Source: Sceloporus undulatus
Taxonomy: Eukaryota; Chordata; Lepidosauria; Squamata; Phrynosomatidae
Reading direction: 5' to 3'
Length of the DNA: 64,000 nt
Assembly: GCF_019175285.1 (NCBI RefSeq)
Contig: NC_056530.1
Coordinates: forward strand, 1,378,047 to 1,442,046
Made by a program: the position numbers and the translations under genes. The notes beneath the pieces were generated by a model that was given only the letters and a program-made list of their open reading frames with translations, was not told the origin of the DNA and did not search any database. This document shows positions 51,033-62,215 of the stretch, piece after piece; the stretch's first letter is position 1, and every line of letters begins with the position of its first letter.

Positions 51033-51340
51033 TCTTGGGCAAGTCACACTCTCTCAGCCTCAGAGGAAGGCAAGGGCACGTCTCCTCTAAACAAATATTG
51101 CCCAGAAAACGCCACGATAGGCTGACCTTCGGGTCACCATAAGTCAGAAATGACTTGGAGGCACACAACAACAACAACTATATTTTGAGCCAGCGTGGTT
51201 TGAGCATTAGACCATGACTCTGGAGACTAGGGTTTGAACCCAAGTGGAGCCATTGAAACCCACTTGGGCAAGTCACACTCTCTCAGTGTCAGAAGAAGGC
51301 AAAGCCAAACCCCTCAAACCATGGCACCGTGCTGGCTCTA
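51033..51340 (+). mobile_element. Two consecutive Sauria-type SINEs
   Basis: The first is 5'-truncated (51033-51178) and ends TTGGAGGCACACAACAACAAC. The second (51187-51338) begins GAGCCAGCGTGGTTTGAGC and loses its tail. It ends GGCACCGTGCTGGCTCTA, an inverted piece of another head. Confidence 0.7.
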
Positions 51341-51387
51341 AATAATAATAATTAGTATTATTAATATATATAATATATAATATATAT

Positions 51388-52498
51388 CTCAGCGGCTTTC
51401 GATACCATAGACCATGGTATCCTTCTGGGACGCCTGGCAGAGGTGGGAATTGGGGGCACTGCGCTCCAGTGGTTCCGTTCCTACCTCTTCGGGAGGTCCC
51501 AGATGGTGCAGCTGGGAGACGTGTGCTCCGACGAGAGGCCCCTTAAAACTGGGGTCCCTCAAGGGGCCATTCTGTCTCCCATGCTATTTAACATTTACAT
51601 GAAACCGCTGGGAGAGATCATCCGGAGACATGGGGCGCGGGGTTATCAGTACGCTGATGACACCCAAATCATTTTCTCTATGTCTCCGACTGATGCAGTG
51701 ACTGGGGATGGCATCTCTCCTCTCGTGGCCTGTCTAGAGTCAGTAATGGGCTGGATGAGGGAAAACCGACTCAAGCTGAATCCAGACAAAACGGAGGTAC
51801 TAGTGATAGGTTCTCCTGGTCCAGGAATGGCGGTGGTTCCACCTGTCCTGAACGGGGTCACGCTCCCTGTGAAGGACTCCGTGCGCAGTCTGGGGGTGCT
51901 TCTTGACTCGTCGCTTCACCTGACTGCTCAGGTGAATGCGACGGTCAGGAGCACCTGTTATCAGCTTCGGCTGATCCGCCAGCTGCGCCCATATCTGGCC
52001 CAGAGGAGCCTAGAGACTGTTGTACATGCTCTGGTAACTTCGAGATTGGATTTCTGCAATGTACTCTACATGGGGCAACCCTTATACCAAACTCGGAAGC
52101 TTCAAATGGTGCAGAATATGGCGGCCCGGCTGGTCACTGGCGTATCCAGGACCAGCCATATAACACCTGTTCTTAGGGACCTCCATTGGCTGCCCATTCG
52201 CTTCCGAGCCCAATATAAGGCGTTGGTTATTACCTATAAAGCCCTAAATGGCTTGGGCCCAGGATACCTAAGGGACCGTCTCTCCCCGTACATTCCGCCT
52301 CGCACCCTCAGAACGTCTGGGCAGCAATTACTGAAGGTGCCTGGGGCCAGATTAGTCTCCACCTCGCGGAGGACATTTTCCACAGCTGCCCCAGCCCTTT
52401 GGAATAAGCTGCCCACTGAGCTCCGCTCATCTACCACCCTGGCCCAATTTAGGAAGGATCTCAAAACCTTCCTATTCCAGCAGGCATTCCCCGAATAA
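51388..52498 (+). CDS. LINE ORF2 fragment: reverse transcriptase C-terminal half
   Basis: It polymerises cDNA from LINE RNA in target-primed retrotransposition. About 369 codons are open from the truncation point. Visible motifs: [16 protein letters not shown] (RT block 3), [18 protein letters not shown] (block 4), [10 protein letters not shown] (catalytic Asp pair), [12 protein letters not shown] (block 6) and SLGVLLD (block 7). The C-terminal domain of the L2/CR1 group follows: [34 protein letters not shown] and [15 protein letters not shown]. The endonuclease and N-terminal RT are missing through truncation, so it cannot act alone. L2 is favoured over CR1 proper by the C-terminal wording; clade placement needs alignment. 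Confidence 0.88.
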
Positions 52499-52690
52499 AT
52501 ATCCTGTGGGCCTCCCTCCTCTTCCGTGGCCATGAGGTTGGGCTATAGGGGCTTTTTATTTGTTATTGTATTTTATGGATTTTTTAATCTGTCTTGCATT
52601 GTATGTATTTTAATCTTGTTGTAAGCCGCCCTGATCCCTGGAAGGGCGGGATAAAAATAAAATTTTTATTTATTATTATTTATTATATTA
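51388..52690 (+). mobile_element. L2/CR1-group LINE, 5'-truncated, young
   Basis: A 5'-truncated insertion in an AT-rich (TA)n site. Its reverse transcriptase C-terminal half is open to the natural stop (52496-52498). The 3'UTR runs on to TTGTAAGCCGCCCTGATCCC and GGAAGGGCGGGATAAAAATA and ends in TTTATTATT repeats. The unbroken frame implies a recent insertion. The same 3' terminus, in older copies, occurs at 33.1, 40.1, 46.7 and 58.5 kb. Confidence 0.88.
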
Positions 52691-53014
52691 GTTCCAGAAG
52701 GTTCAACACAACAATCCTCCCATTAAACCTTACTACAGCCCAGTAAGGTAGACCTCTGCTGTGACCTCTCTGTTTCAGGCAGAAGCCTTCAACTTTAAGT
52801 TATTATGACTTGCAAGAAGAAACCAGCTTGAGTTTGTTTCTGAGAAGCAAAGAGAGCTGTTGTGGAGTGAAAAGGGAAGTTACAAAAGTCATAAAAGCCT
52901 GAAAGTTATAAAAATATAAAGGTCTAGAAGTTATAAAAATAACTTTCCTCAAGCTCTGATGCCTTTGGAGTGAATGTAAATTTGGAGTGAATGTGCATGT
53001 ACATGTACATGTAA
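52691..53014. other. Intergenic, nothing recognised
   Basis: A short CATGTA tandem near 52995-53012 and repeated AGTTATAAAAAT words; no gene. Confidence 0.4.
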
Positions 53015-53420
53015 ACCTAAGCTCTTTGTGGGTTTTCAGGCTATGTGCCTATGTTCTAGAAGATGCCAGCCACAGATGCTGGCGAAACATCAGAAATAAA
53101 CTCTTCTAGAACATGGCCACATAGCCTGAAAAACCCACAAAAAACTATGGATGCTGGCCATGAAAGCCTTCAACTTCAATACTAAACTCTTGATAGTTTT
53201 TTTGTGGGTTTTTCAGGCCATGTTCTAGCAGAGTTTATTCCTGACGTTTCACCAGTATCTGTGGCTGCTGGCATCTTCGGAGAAATCTTGCCATCTTCTC
53301 TGAAGGTGCCAGCCACAGATGCTGGCGAAACATCAGGAATAAACTCTTCTTGAAGATGGCCACGTAGCCGGAAAAACCCACAAAAAGCTATGGGTGCCAG
53401 TCATGAAAGCCTTTGACTAA
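53015..53420. mobile_element. Two adjacent TTCTAGAACATGGCC-family MITEs
   Basis: Copy one 53015-53180 and copy two 53190-53420. Each has TTTGTGGGTTTTTCAGGC on the left and CCTGAAAAACCCACAAAAA-like on the right, with CCACAGATGCTGGCGAAAC inside and GGCCATGAAAGCCTTCAAC outside. Copy two is longer and retains a fuller loop. They lie tandem in the same orientation. Confidence 0.75.
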
Positions 53421-53992
53421 GCTCTGATGCCTTTGGAGTGAATGACCAGCAAAAAATGCCCCCTGCACGCCGTTCTCCATACAACCAAAAGGACTAGACA
53501 TACTGTCTCCTCTACTCAGTGCCTTTAGGATACATAAGAATGCAACTCCCATCATTCCCAGGGGATAATGGGGATCGTAGTCCTGCCCATCTGGAGGGTG
53601 CTGAATGGAGGGAGTCTGATTTATAGGTTGGCTGTCAGTGCCTCCATAAGCCGCCTGCCCCAGCTTTACGGCAAAGCCCATGAGGTCCCCTTCGCTGTGT
53701 CTTATTAGTGTTGGGCGTAATTCATCAGGAAGGCCTGAGGAAGTCTCCTGTCGCCACCTCTTCCCTCCCAGCTCAGTTCTCCTTTAATGAGACCACAAGG
53801 CTAACCCTTTAGGTCAAGGGGGGTCCGTCAAGGATTGCGGCACCAGCCCCTAAGGGCCACTTAGGGCAAGGGAACCACACTGGTGGGTGGGACAGAGCAA
53901 AAGCTGGCTGATATTTGACTCAAAAATATCCTTAGGTACAGCTTGTACGAGGAAAATGATTGACAAAAACACGTTAACAGAGAAAGGGTATA
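53421..53992. other. Unassigned GC-richer single-copy block
   Basis: No repeat family recognised between 53640 and 53880; no open frame of note. It includes an ACCACA RUNX-type word. Possibly conserved noncoding sequence. Confidence 0.3.
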
Positions 53993-54356
53993 CAGTCGGC
54001 TTTCCACATTTGTGGCTTTGACTTTTGCAGATCTGATTATTTAGGCTTTGATTAATATGTTCTCTCTAGGAATCCCTAGGTCCTCCAGTGCAATTCTGCT
54101 GGAAGTTGACCATAGAGTTGCGCTGGAGGAACTAGAGATTACTAAACAATTATCTAAGTATTTGCTGCTCCTCCAGCAGGATTCTATGGTCAGGTTCTGG
54201 CAGATGTTGACCATAGAGTTGTGCTGGAGGACCTACGGATTCCTTGAGAGGTGTTCACTCTGATTTAAAAAGTAGTGTTTTTTTTTAATTTGCGGTTTTC
54301 CCACTTTCATGGGGTCCTGTGCCCTCCTAACATCAGCGAACGTGGAGGGCCTACTG
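53993..54356 (+). mobile_element. Pogo-like MITE, 364 bp
   Basis: CAGTCGGCTTTCCACATTTG to GTGGAGGGCCTACTG, TA on both sides. The interior has several alternating copies of TCCTCCAGTGCAATTCTG and its inverse. This defines the full form of the fragments at 20340 and 56637. Confidence 0.75.
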
Positions 54357-54480
54357 TACATTCAGAAGAAAATGGACAGAGGTTGTTCTGTCGCCAAGCA
54401 CTGAAGGGGACAATTCAGGACTGGGAAACTTTTGGCACATGGATTGAGTTTCTACATACGGCTTTCTGGCTTCTTTTCTT

Positions 54481-54722
54481 TTGTTGTTATATGCCTCCAA
54501 GTCATTTTAAACCTATGGCGACCCTATCATGGGGTTTTCTTGGCAAGATTTGTCCAGAGGGGGTTTGCCATTGCCATTCTCTGAGTCTGAGAGGTCAGCC
54601 AGTGGGTTCTTATGCTCAAGAGCCAGTGTGGTGGAGTAGATAATTGCTTTTGCACCAGGGATTCGAACCCTAATCTCCAGAGTTGTAGTCCAGCTCTCAA
54701 ACCACTACACCACGCTGGCTCT
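54481..54722 (-). mobile_element. Sauria-type SINE, full length with internal head insertion
   Basis: Inverse tail GCCTCCAAGTCATTTTAAAC, ACCCTATCATGGGGTTTTCT and GGGATTCGAACCCTAATCTCC, head CACTACACCACGCTGGCTC. Plus-orientation head words (AGCCAGTGTGGTGGAGTAG, 54621) interrupt the middle. Confidence 0.7.
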
Positions 54723-54940
54723 GTATGGCTTCTTTTCTCATCTCCAGCCCATTATAAAAGATTAGGAGGTTACTTCTTATACAAGCCAGGAAACTGTTGC
54801 ATTGCGACTCTTCATTGCCTTGGTGTTCTTTCAGGGAGTGCAGTGGATGTAGATGGGGAATGAATGATTTTGCTTTAGTACCAGGACCAAAAGGTACAAA
54901 CAGTGGGCTTTCCAATTACAGATTTCTGTGTAACATATTG

Positions 54941-55167
54941 AGAGCCAACATGGCATAGTGATGTGAGTGTTAGACTGGGAGACTTAAGTTCAACTCTCAC
55001 TTGGCCATGGAAACCCACTGAGTGACCTTGGGCAGGTCACACTATCTCAGCATCAGAGGAAGGTACAGGCAAAACCTCTTCTGAACAACTCTTGCTAAGA
55101 AAACCCCATTTTAGGTTCGCCATAGGGTCGTCATGCACCCAAAAATGACTCAAAGGAACACAACAAT
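54941..55167 (+). mobile_element. Sauria-type SINE, full length
   Basis: GAGAGCCAACATGGCATAG, AAGTTCAACTCTCAC, GGGCAGGTCACACTATCTC, ATAGGGTCGTCATGCAC and GGAACACAACAA. Confidence 0.8.
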
Positions 55168-55189
55168 ATGTATCGTCATTGGGTCATAA

Positions 55190-55370
55190 CACTCCTTCTT
55201 TGGAGGGCTTTAAACAGAGGCTGGATAGCCATCTCTTGGGGTGCTTTGATTGTGCGTTCCTGCATGGCAGGGGTTTGGACTGGATGGCCCTTGGGGTCTC
55301 TTCCAACTCTAGGATTCTATAAGTGCAAGTAAGATTTCCAACCTTCTATGGTTCTATGATTCTAAGATGC
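55190..55370 (+). mobile_element. CR1 LINE 3' end
   Basis: CTTTGGAGGGCTTTAAACAG, GGACTGGATGGCCCTTGGGG and TTCTATGGTTCTATGATTCT, the typical CR1 terminal tandem. Confidence 0.8.
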
Positions 55371-56374
55371 TCAAGGTGTTGAAATGGGGACTTGGAAAAC
55401 CAGCCACTTTATTTGCATTGCAGCTGTGCCAATTCGCCACAAGAGAGAGCTGCTGGCCCCTGAGTTGAGAACGAGGCTTTCCCATGCTTTCCTTCAACAG
55501 TTTGTCAACCTACCTCTGACCAGCCCATCTATTCAAGTCAGGACCAGCCTTCTTCTCTCAAGAGAAGAACATGGAAAAGTTAATTGTCAGACTACAACTC
55601 CCATAATTCCCCAAAACACATGGGGGTTATAATCCAAAGCGTCACTTTTTCAAATGTCAGTGCACTCAGTTGGACAGCTGCAATGGATTTTACAGAAGCA
55701 CTCCATAAACTGGGATATGTTATGTATTTATTTCATTTGGTTGTTCCACCTTCTGCATGACACCCCTCCACATATTTCAAGACTTCGATCATCTCCTCTT
55801 AAATCAGGGCATGACAACTTTAGAGGGTCTGGGGACCATTTTGGCCCACAGTGGTAAGCCCCACGGTCCTCTAATTTCTCTGACAGTCCCACAAAAATGC
55901 CCCCAATCCCCCCCCATATATAATCTTGACCCCACAGAAACTTCTCAGAATCAAGCTTTGCCCTTTACCCATCATTTCCCCTTTGGGCCACTTTAATGCC
56001 AGACAAGGCCTTTTAAAGAAACAGGAAGCGATCATTAAGCGGCAAATTGCATCCCTGGAGGGATCTAGTAGCATCTTGTGCCATTTTTAGAGGCAAATGG
56101 GTAATGTGGGGGGATCCTAAGAGTTTGGGGGGGCAAACTGGGGATAACAATTAGATTATGGGCCTTTCTTTCCCCAGTCAAGCAAAACATACCCACTTCT
56201 TTCAACTGTGCCCCATAGGGTTTCCCAATCCCTGCCAAACTTTATCACCCCCCACCAGCTATATTCCAGTATGTCATTGTCCTGAACAAGACACTGTACA
56301 CTGAGTCTCTCCCCACCCCCAGATTTTGGAATATGCATGTTCATACTCAGATATCTTGGCGATGGGACCCAAAT
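55371..56374. other. Intergenic, no gene called
   Basis: A plus-strand open frame (55384-55632) follows TTTATTTGCATTGCAG, an acceptor-like word, but its product is not recognised and no donor or partner exon is convincing. 55840-56340 gives nothing. Confidence 0.35.
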
Positions 56375-56935
56375 CTAAACATGCCATTCATGTATGTTTG
56401 ACATACACCTTATAGACATAGCCTGAAGGTCATTTTATATATAATATTTTAAATAATGTTGTGCTTGAATCAAAGTTTGTGTACACTGAACTGTCAGAAA
56501 GCAAAGGTGTCACTATCTTAGCCACTCATGTAGACGATTTTGGATTTTGGAGTGCGTGCATCTCTCCACATTCTCTGGGGTTAGGGGCACAGGACCTCCA
56601 TGCAAATAGCAAAATCACTATGTTTTTACCTGAGATAATAACTCTCTAGGAATCTCTAGGTCCTCCAGTGCAACTCTGTGGTCAACACCTGCTAAACATT
56701 GCTAAACTGCGCAGGAGGAGCTACAAATGCCTAGTGGAGGGTTCTCTTTAGAAATCTCTAGGTCAATCAATGTGACTTTTGGTTAAAGTTGACCACAGAG
56801 TTGCACTGGAGGACCTAGAATATATTAATAAAATCTCTGAATAATCAAATCTGCAAAAGTCAAAGCCGCAAATGTGGAGGGATGAGTGTATTTCAAATTT
56901 CCAAATTCTAGAGATGGGATGCTCAACCTGTATTT
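56375..56935. mobile_element. Nested MITEs: pogo-like element inside a CAGGTTGAG-family element
   Basis: Outer element: 56375-56550 (ATAGCCTGAAGGTCATTTTA, TTTTGGATTTTGGA) and its terminus at 56898-56934 (GGGATGCTCAACCTGTA). Inner element: about 56637-56888, the minus-oriented TCCTCCAGTGCAA family ending AATGTGGAGGGATGAGTG before TA. The inner copy is therefore the younger. Confidence 0.6.
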
Positions 56936-57326
56936 CAGAAGCAATTAAGAAAATTATGTTTTGGACTACAACTCCAAGAATCGCTCAGCTACGGATAAGA
57001 GCAAACTAGCCAGAAAGATGCTTTAACATGTAGTTGCATGGTTCACCACTTGGGATCATTGTCTAGAAAAGGTTTCCAGATCTAGCTTCTTCCATTCCTC
57101 AACATTTACACACTAGAGTAACAAAAAGCTTCTTCTGAGGTACTGGAGTCTGGTTCCTTCACCAGATCTTACTAGCTGCTTCTATGTGTGTCTCTGTGCC
57201 TTGAAGCTGTCTGTCAAACAATTTATAAAAACTGAAAGAGCCCACAAGGTCTAAAATAGTGGGAGAAAGAATGTGCCGGGAGAAAATAACTTTTAAATGC
57301 CCAAATTGCAGGTTTCTGCTGGACTG

Positions 57327-57558
57327 TGTGTGTTGTGTGCTTTCATGTCATTTCTGACTTAAGACAAACCTAAGATGAACCTATCATGGGGTTTTCTTGG
57401 CAAGATTTGTTCAGAAGAGGTTTGCCATTGCCTTCCTCTGAGGCTGAGAGAGTGTCACTTGCCCATGGTCACTTCATGGGTTTCATGGCCAAGCTAGGAG
57501 TTGAATCCTGGTTTCCAGAGTCATAGTCCAACATGCAAACTACTACACCATGCTGGCT
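57327..57558 (-). mobile_element. Sauria-type SINE, full length
   Basis: Inverse tail TGCTTTCATGTCATTTCTGA, CCTATCATGGGGTTTTCTTG, GGCTGAGAGAGTGTCACTTG, then GAGTTGAATCCTGGTTTCC and the head CACCATGCTGGCTT. Confidence 0.8.
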
Positions 57559-57689
57559 TCTGCTGGTCCAGTGTGCTGCAAATTTTTCCAGCATAGTTTC
57601 AGGTGTGTAGAATAGACCTTAGATGGACCTGGAGACTAGTGTCACCCCTCTGTTCTCGCAGACTTGAGATCCACAGTTTTAAATAGTCA

Positions 57690-57962
57690 TGGAGGGGAGA
57701 CCTCCATTATTTTCAATGGGGTGCGCCCCCATGGTGCACCCCCTATGCGCTTGCAGGCATGTGCCCCATTCAAGCCTATGGGGCTTGAATACAGTGGACC
57801 CTTGTTATACGCTGGGGTTTGGTTCCAAGATCCCCCGTGTATAACAAAATCCGTGTATGCTCAAGTCCCATTAAATATAATGACATAGCAAAATGGTGTC
57901 CCTTATAAAAAATGGAAAATCAAGGTAAATTTATACTTTTTTGGAACATTTTCAAACTGTTT
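57690..57962 (+). mobile_element. Pogo-like MITE, 3'-truncated, beside a related fragment
   Basis: 57792-57962 starts CAGTGGACCCTTGTTATACG after TA and matches the 7186 element until it breaks off. Before it, CCCCATTCAAGCCTATGGGG (57767-57786) is a word also seen inside the 59684 element. Confidence 0.6.
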
Positions 57963-58386
57963 TCTGCAACTGAGTTGAAGACCTTCCCTAAGTTAACACC
58001 AACTCGCACAGCTGGAGGGGTGGCCCTATTAATAATGATGACTAGTGCTTTATCGGAACAAAATGCTGCCTATTTTCATGAGGAGGCCTCCACCTCCACA
58101 ATAAAGCTGGGAGGGGTGCCCTCTCCTTTGCTGCAATGGTGGAGGTTTCCTCATGTGGAGGCCTCTGCCACCATGGTGAAGCCAGAAGGGGCACAGCAGC
58201 AGGAGGGCTCAACCAGGTGTCACTCCTCTTCTGGGGTGGCACCCGGTGTGGGCTAAACCCTCGCACTCCCTTAATGACACCACTGGCACTTGGGAAACTT
58301 ATTTTCAGGCTCATGCTCCAAGTCCTAAAGAGTGACTTTTCCCTGCTTGGGGGGTATTTATCAGTTCAGACTCCCAGTGGGTTGAT
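57963..58386 (+). repeat. GC-richer block with an internal tandem
   Basis: A unit of about 65-75 bases containing CATGAGGAGGCCTCCACC or CATGTGGAGGCCTCTGCC is repeated. It ends GGTGGCACCCGGTGTGGG and CCCTTAATGACACCACTGGC. Probably a repeat; not a gene. Confidence 0.4.
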
Positions 58387-58396
58387 NNNNNNNNNN
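58387..58396. other. Assembly gap (10 N)
   Basis: Ten N bases immediately before a triplet microsatellite; the true length is unknown. Confidence 0.99.
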
Positions 58397-58457
<61 letters not shown>

Positions 58458-58500
58458 CTTTATTTATACCTTGCCTCTCCATCAGGATCAAGGTGGCTAT
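58397..58500 (-). repeat. (ATA)n microsatellite on an inverted L2-like 3' end
   Basis: About 58 bases of ATA/TAA, then CTTTATTTATACCTTGCC and ATCAAGGTGGCTATGTTA. Confidence 0.75.
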
Positions 58501-59302
58501 GTTAAATTGACACTCTCTTTAACACACACACACACACACACCTTTGCCCCCAGGATCTGGGCTCTTCCATGATGGGAGTGTAGTATTCATTAGGGAAAGT
58601 GAGTGTCAGGAGACTGCTAATGAGAGATGGAGTGCTTCACCTCTAGGTCGCCAGTTCACACTGTGCCTGGGTCAGAAGTCGTGAGCGACCTGCTGGCTGT
58701 GGCCAAGCGAGTCCTGGAGCTCACCAAGGCATTAGATGGACAAGGTTTCATGTCACACCCAGAAAGCCATCATTACAATTGTCATTAATTGCCATCCTTG
58801 CTGCTGGCTGTAACAGTAAGGCCAATGAGGGAATTAAGCTCCCTGCTCTCACTCTTGCCAAAGGTGCGCTTGCTTTTGACCGGACATTTGCTTTATTAAA
58901 TGACTTGGAAGAGATGGGCCAATCAGGCCAAGGAAAGTGAGGGCAAAAGAGGGCACAGCCTTGAGCACTGAAGGTTCATAAGGGCAGAGTCCACTGGGAG
59001 GCCAGCAAGGAGCAGGATGGCTTCTTAGCATTGCCCCCCAAAGAGAAAATGAATCTGCTATAGAGATAAATGGTCTACAGTGTTTCTTTGCAAGAACAAC
59101 TTTCCTCATGCAGCACATTATTCTTGAGAATAACCTTCTGCATCCAGCACATGGGATGGAAGACGAACACTGAGAAGCAGTGAATTCCCTAAAACCATTT
59201 ACAGTGTGATCCATGCATGTGTGCTCAGAGACACCACAGAGATCAATACAATTTACTCTTCATACGTGTGCCTTATTAATAATTATAATAATAATAATAA
59301 TA
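58501..59302. other. Intergenic, possible SINE-like head
   Basis: A (CA)n run at 58525-58541. TCACCTCTAGGTCGCCAGTT near 58640 looks like a decayed tRNA-type B-box region of another SINE. 58850-59200 is unassigned. Confidence 0.35.
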
Positions 59303-59601
59303 CAGTCTTCCCTCAGTATCCACGGGGGATCCATTCCAGACTGGCCATGGATACCAAAATCCACAGATGCTCAAGCCTGCATTGTCCCCAATGCACCATT
59401 AGGGATAGCCCTGTTGTTCTGTGGTGGTGTGTACATGCAGCCATGCTGCCATTGGGGACAATGAAACTTGAAGGCGGTGGAGCCATGTGCATGCACTGCC
59501 ACGGGATGACGGGGGATGTCCCTAATGGTGACATGCAGGCTTGTCTTCTGCAGATGCTTGGAAACACGGATGGCCAGCCTACAGATGCCAAGGGCTGGCT
59601 G
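59303..59601 (+). mobile_element. Pogo-like MITE, about 299 bp
   Basis: CAGTCTTCCCTCAGTATCCA to AAGGGCTGGCTG with TA on both sides; internal GGGGGATCCATTCCAGAC. Confidence 0.7.
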
Positions 59602-59683
59602 TAATGACCAGTATCTTGCATCAAGCTACTGAGTTAAATCTACAGTGCTATATAAATAAAGTATAATAATAACAACAATAATA

Positions 59684-59915
59684 CAGTGGGACCTAGCCTT
59701 ATGTGGGGGATCCATTCTGGACCCCCCGTGTAAGGCGAATTCTGCCTATGCTTGAGCCCCATTCAAGTGAATGGGGCTTGTGTGCACAGCAGCACACACA
59801 CGCCATGGGCACGCATCCCATTCATCCGAAGGGGACGCACCACCCCTTGCGCCCCGCGTGCACCCGTGCAGCTTGAGCACGTAAGCTCAAAGCCGTGTAT
59901 AACGTGGGTGCACTG
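59684..59915 (+). mobile_element. Pogo-like MITE, about 232 bp
   Basis: CAGTGGGACCTAGCCTTATG to ATAACGTGGGTGCACTG, TA on both sides. Shares GGGGGATCCATTCTGGAC with 59303, so the two neighbours are related subfamilies. A retroposon tail word (TACAGTGCTATATAAATAAA) lies between them. Confidence 0.7.
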
Positions 59916-60091
59916 TAATACTTAACTGAGTAAGCTTTCCTAGCATGATCCCTTTCCCAAACCTGATGGAAACATTATTCACCAATCCACACTTCATTCA
60001 TCTCGGATGGATCTCCTTCTCCTCCTGCAGCTGATGCCCAGTTAAGTAGGTGGGGTGTGAGTTACCCTCATGGCAATACTGTCACGATCAT

Positions 60092-60190
60092 GACTAGGGC
60101 TGCATCTACACTGAAGAATTAATGCAGGTTGACACCAGTTCAACTGCCATGGCTCAATGGAATTCCACAGTCTAGGGGCACCTGATAAAA
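60092..60190. mobile_element. Snapback MITE left half
   Basis: GGGCTGCATCTACACTGAAG and TTCAACTGCCATGGCTCAAT; the right arm is lost. Confidence 0.6.
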
Positions 60191-60894
60191 ATGTCCTCTG
60201 CATGACAGTTACCAGTCTAGTCTTGTCTGGTTGAAGTTAATGTCTCCCCAGAGGAGTATAGGGGGCAGATTCACAGAAGGATAAGGTCCCATAGGGAACC
60301 CCCAACCCTAACTGGTCTATCTTTAAAAAAATGCACACACTCTCTATTGCTTTTGTTGTTGGAAGCCTTGTTCTCCTGAAAACAAACTAGCCCATTATTG
60401 TCAATATGTGTGATGTCCTATTCACAGATCTACCAGTGTTTTTTTTTCTTAAATCATTAAAAAATTCCATTATTACATCCCCAGCAATGTAATAGTTCCT
60501 GACCAGAAATCCAGTCTTCAAAGACAGTCATAACAGCCCATGGATGGTAAGATCTTTTATGGAGATTATGAGGAAAGAAATGAGTCAGAGGCACCTAGGT
60601 TTTCTTTTACTGGAAGCTTATTATGTCAAAGTATACCAGAATACCCTCAGATCATTGCTGGAAAGTCTTTTTGGGATTGTTAAAGCTCAAACAAGTTTTT
60701 AAAAATGATTTTATTTGTATGAATAAGAGCATGCTGGAAAACATGTTTGGTTAAAGGAGGAACAGAATCTATTTTGAAGGTAATCCATTTCAATGTTTCT
60801 CGAACCATCTGATGTGGTGGACCAGACGTTCCATTACCACATTTGTGCCATATTATGATTGTATTTGAATAGATTTCTGAAAACAAACCTTGCT
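60191..60894. other. Intergenic, nothing recognised
   Basis: No exon or repeat family supported. Confidence 0.4.
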
Positions 60895-61020
60895 TGTTGT
60901 TGTTGTTGTGTCCCCTCAAGTCATTTCTGACTAATGGTGAAACGAAGGCAAACATGCCATAGGGGTTTCTTGGCAGAATTTGTTCAGAGAAGGTTTGCTT
61001 TTGCCTTCATCCAAGGCTGA
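60895..61020 (-). mobile_element. Sauria-type SINE, tail half
   Basis: GTTGTTGTTGTTGTGTCCCC, AAGTCATTTCTGACTAATGG and AGAATTTGTTCAGAGAAGG; the head is missing. Confidence 0.7.
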
Positions 61021-61480
61021 ATATGACTTGCTCGCTTTCTTCCTTGACTTTCTTCAGGAATCCGTACACTTTCCTAAGAGCTGTACAATGTCATCAGCAT
61101 GTTTAGGTTGTTGATGTCCCTTCCTCCAATTTTCAGGTTTCCTTCCTCTTCATCCCCTCCTTTAAGATTATCTCAGTCATCTGTGATCCTAATTTTTGTT
61201 TTCTTCTTCAACTGTAAACCTGCCTTTGCACTTTCCAAGTCTTTACACTTTTCTAAGAGTAGTATTGTGTCATCTGTGCATCTATGTTGTTGATGCTCCT
61301 TCCTTCAGTTTCCATGCTCCCTTCCGCTTCATCGCCTGCTTTAAAACGATGTCGGTCCTCTGCGGTCATAATTTTAGTTTTCTTGATGTTTAGCTGCCTT
61401 TGTGGCCTTCTCCAATAACCCTCCCCTATCTCTGATATTTTCTGCTAGCATTATGGTGCCACCTGAGCAGCTTAGATGGT
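61021..61480 (-). mobile_element. Bov-B-like LINE reverse-transcriptase fragments, duplicated
   Basis: On the minus strand two related segments (near 61290-61250 and 61130-61080) read GGR-INN followed by a YADD-like box (TDDTILLLRK and HADDIVQLLRK). LRKTKI-like wording between them fits the Bov-B/RTE RT. Many breaks; old. The two boxes about 170 bases apart imply a local duplication. Confidence 0.45.
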
Positions 61481-61675
61481 TGGTCTTCCTTCCTCCAAAT
61501 ATAGCTGTAGTTTAGCTGAGTTATATTTATTCCTCGCTCAGGACCCTGGACAGTGGGTTCACTGTAGTCTCTTTCAGCACCATGGAGAAGGCCAGAGACG
61601 CATCGCCAGGCCAGCAGCAGCACCAGGGACAGCCTGCAAAGCTCACGCCTTGCGCCTTCCACTTTACTTGAAATG

Positions 61676-61762
61676 TAACCCATCTTTTCTTTTCTTTTCT
61701 TTTCCTTCCTTCCTTCCTCTTTTTCCTTCCCTTCCTTCCCTCCTCCCTCCCTGCCTACCTGT

Positions 61763-61802
<40 letters not shown>

Positions 61803-62179
61803 TCCCTTCCTTCCCTCCCTCCCTCCCTCCCTGCCTACCTGTCCTTCCTTCCTTCCTTCCCCTCCCTCCTTCCCTCCCTGCTCTTCCTTCCTTCNNNNNN
61901 NNNNCTTCCTTCCTTCCTTCCTTCCTTCCTTCCTTCCTTCCTTCCTTCCTTCCTTTCTTTCTTTTCTTTTCTTTCTTTCTTCTCTCTCTCCCTCCTCCCT
62001 TTTTTCCTTTCCTTTCCTCCCTGCCTGCTCTTTCTTTCTTTCTTTTCCTTTCCCTCCCTCCCTTTCTTTCGTTTTCCATGCCTCCCTGCCTCCCTGCCAC
62101 CCTCCCTGCCTTCTTTCTTTCTTTTCTTTCTTCCTTCTCTCCCTCCTCCCTTTTTTCCTTTCCTTTCCTCCCTGCCTGC

Positions 62180-62215
<36 letters not shown>

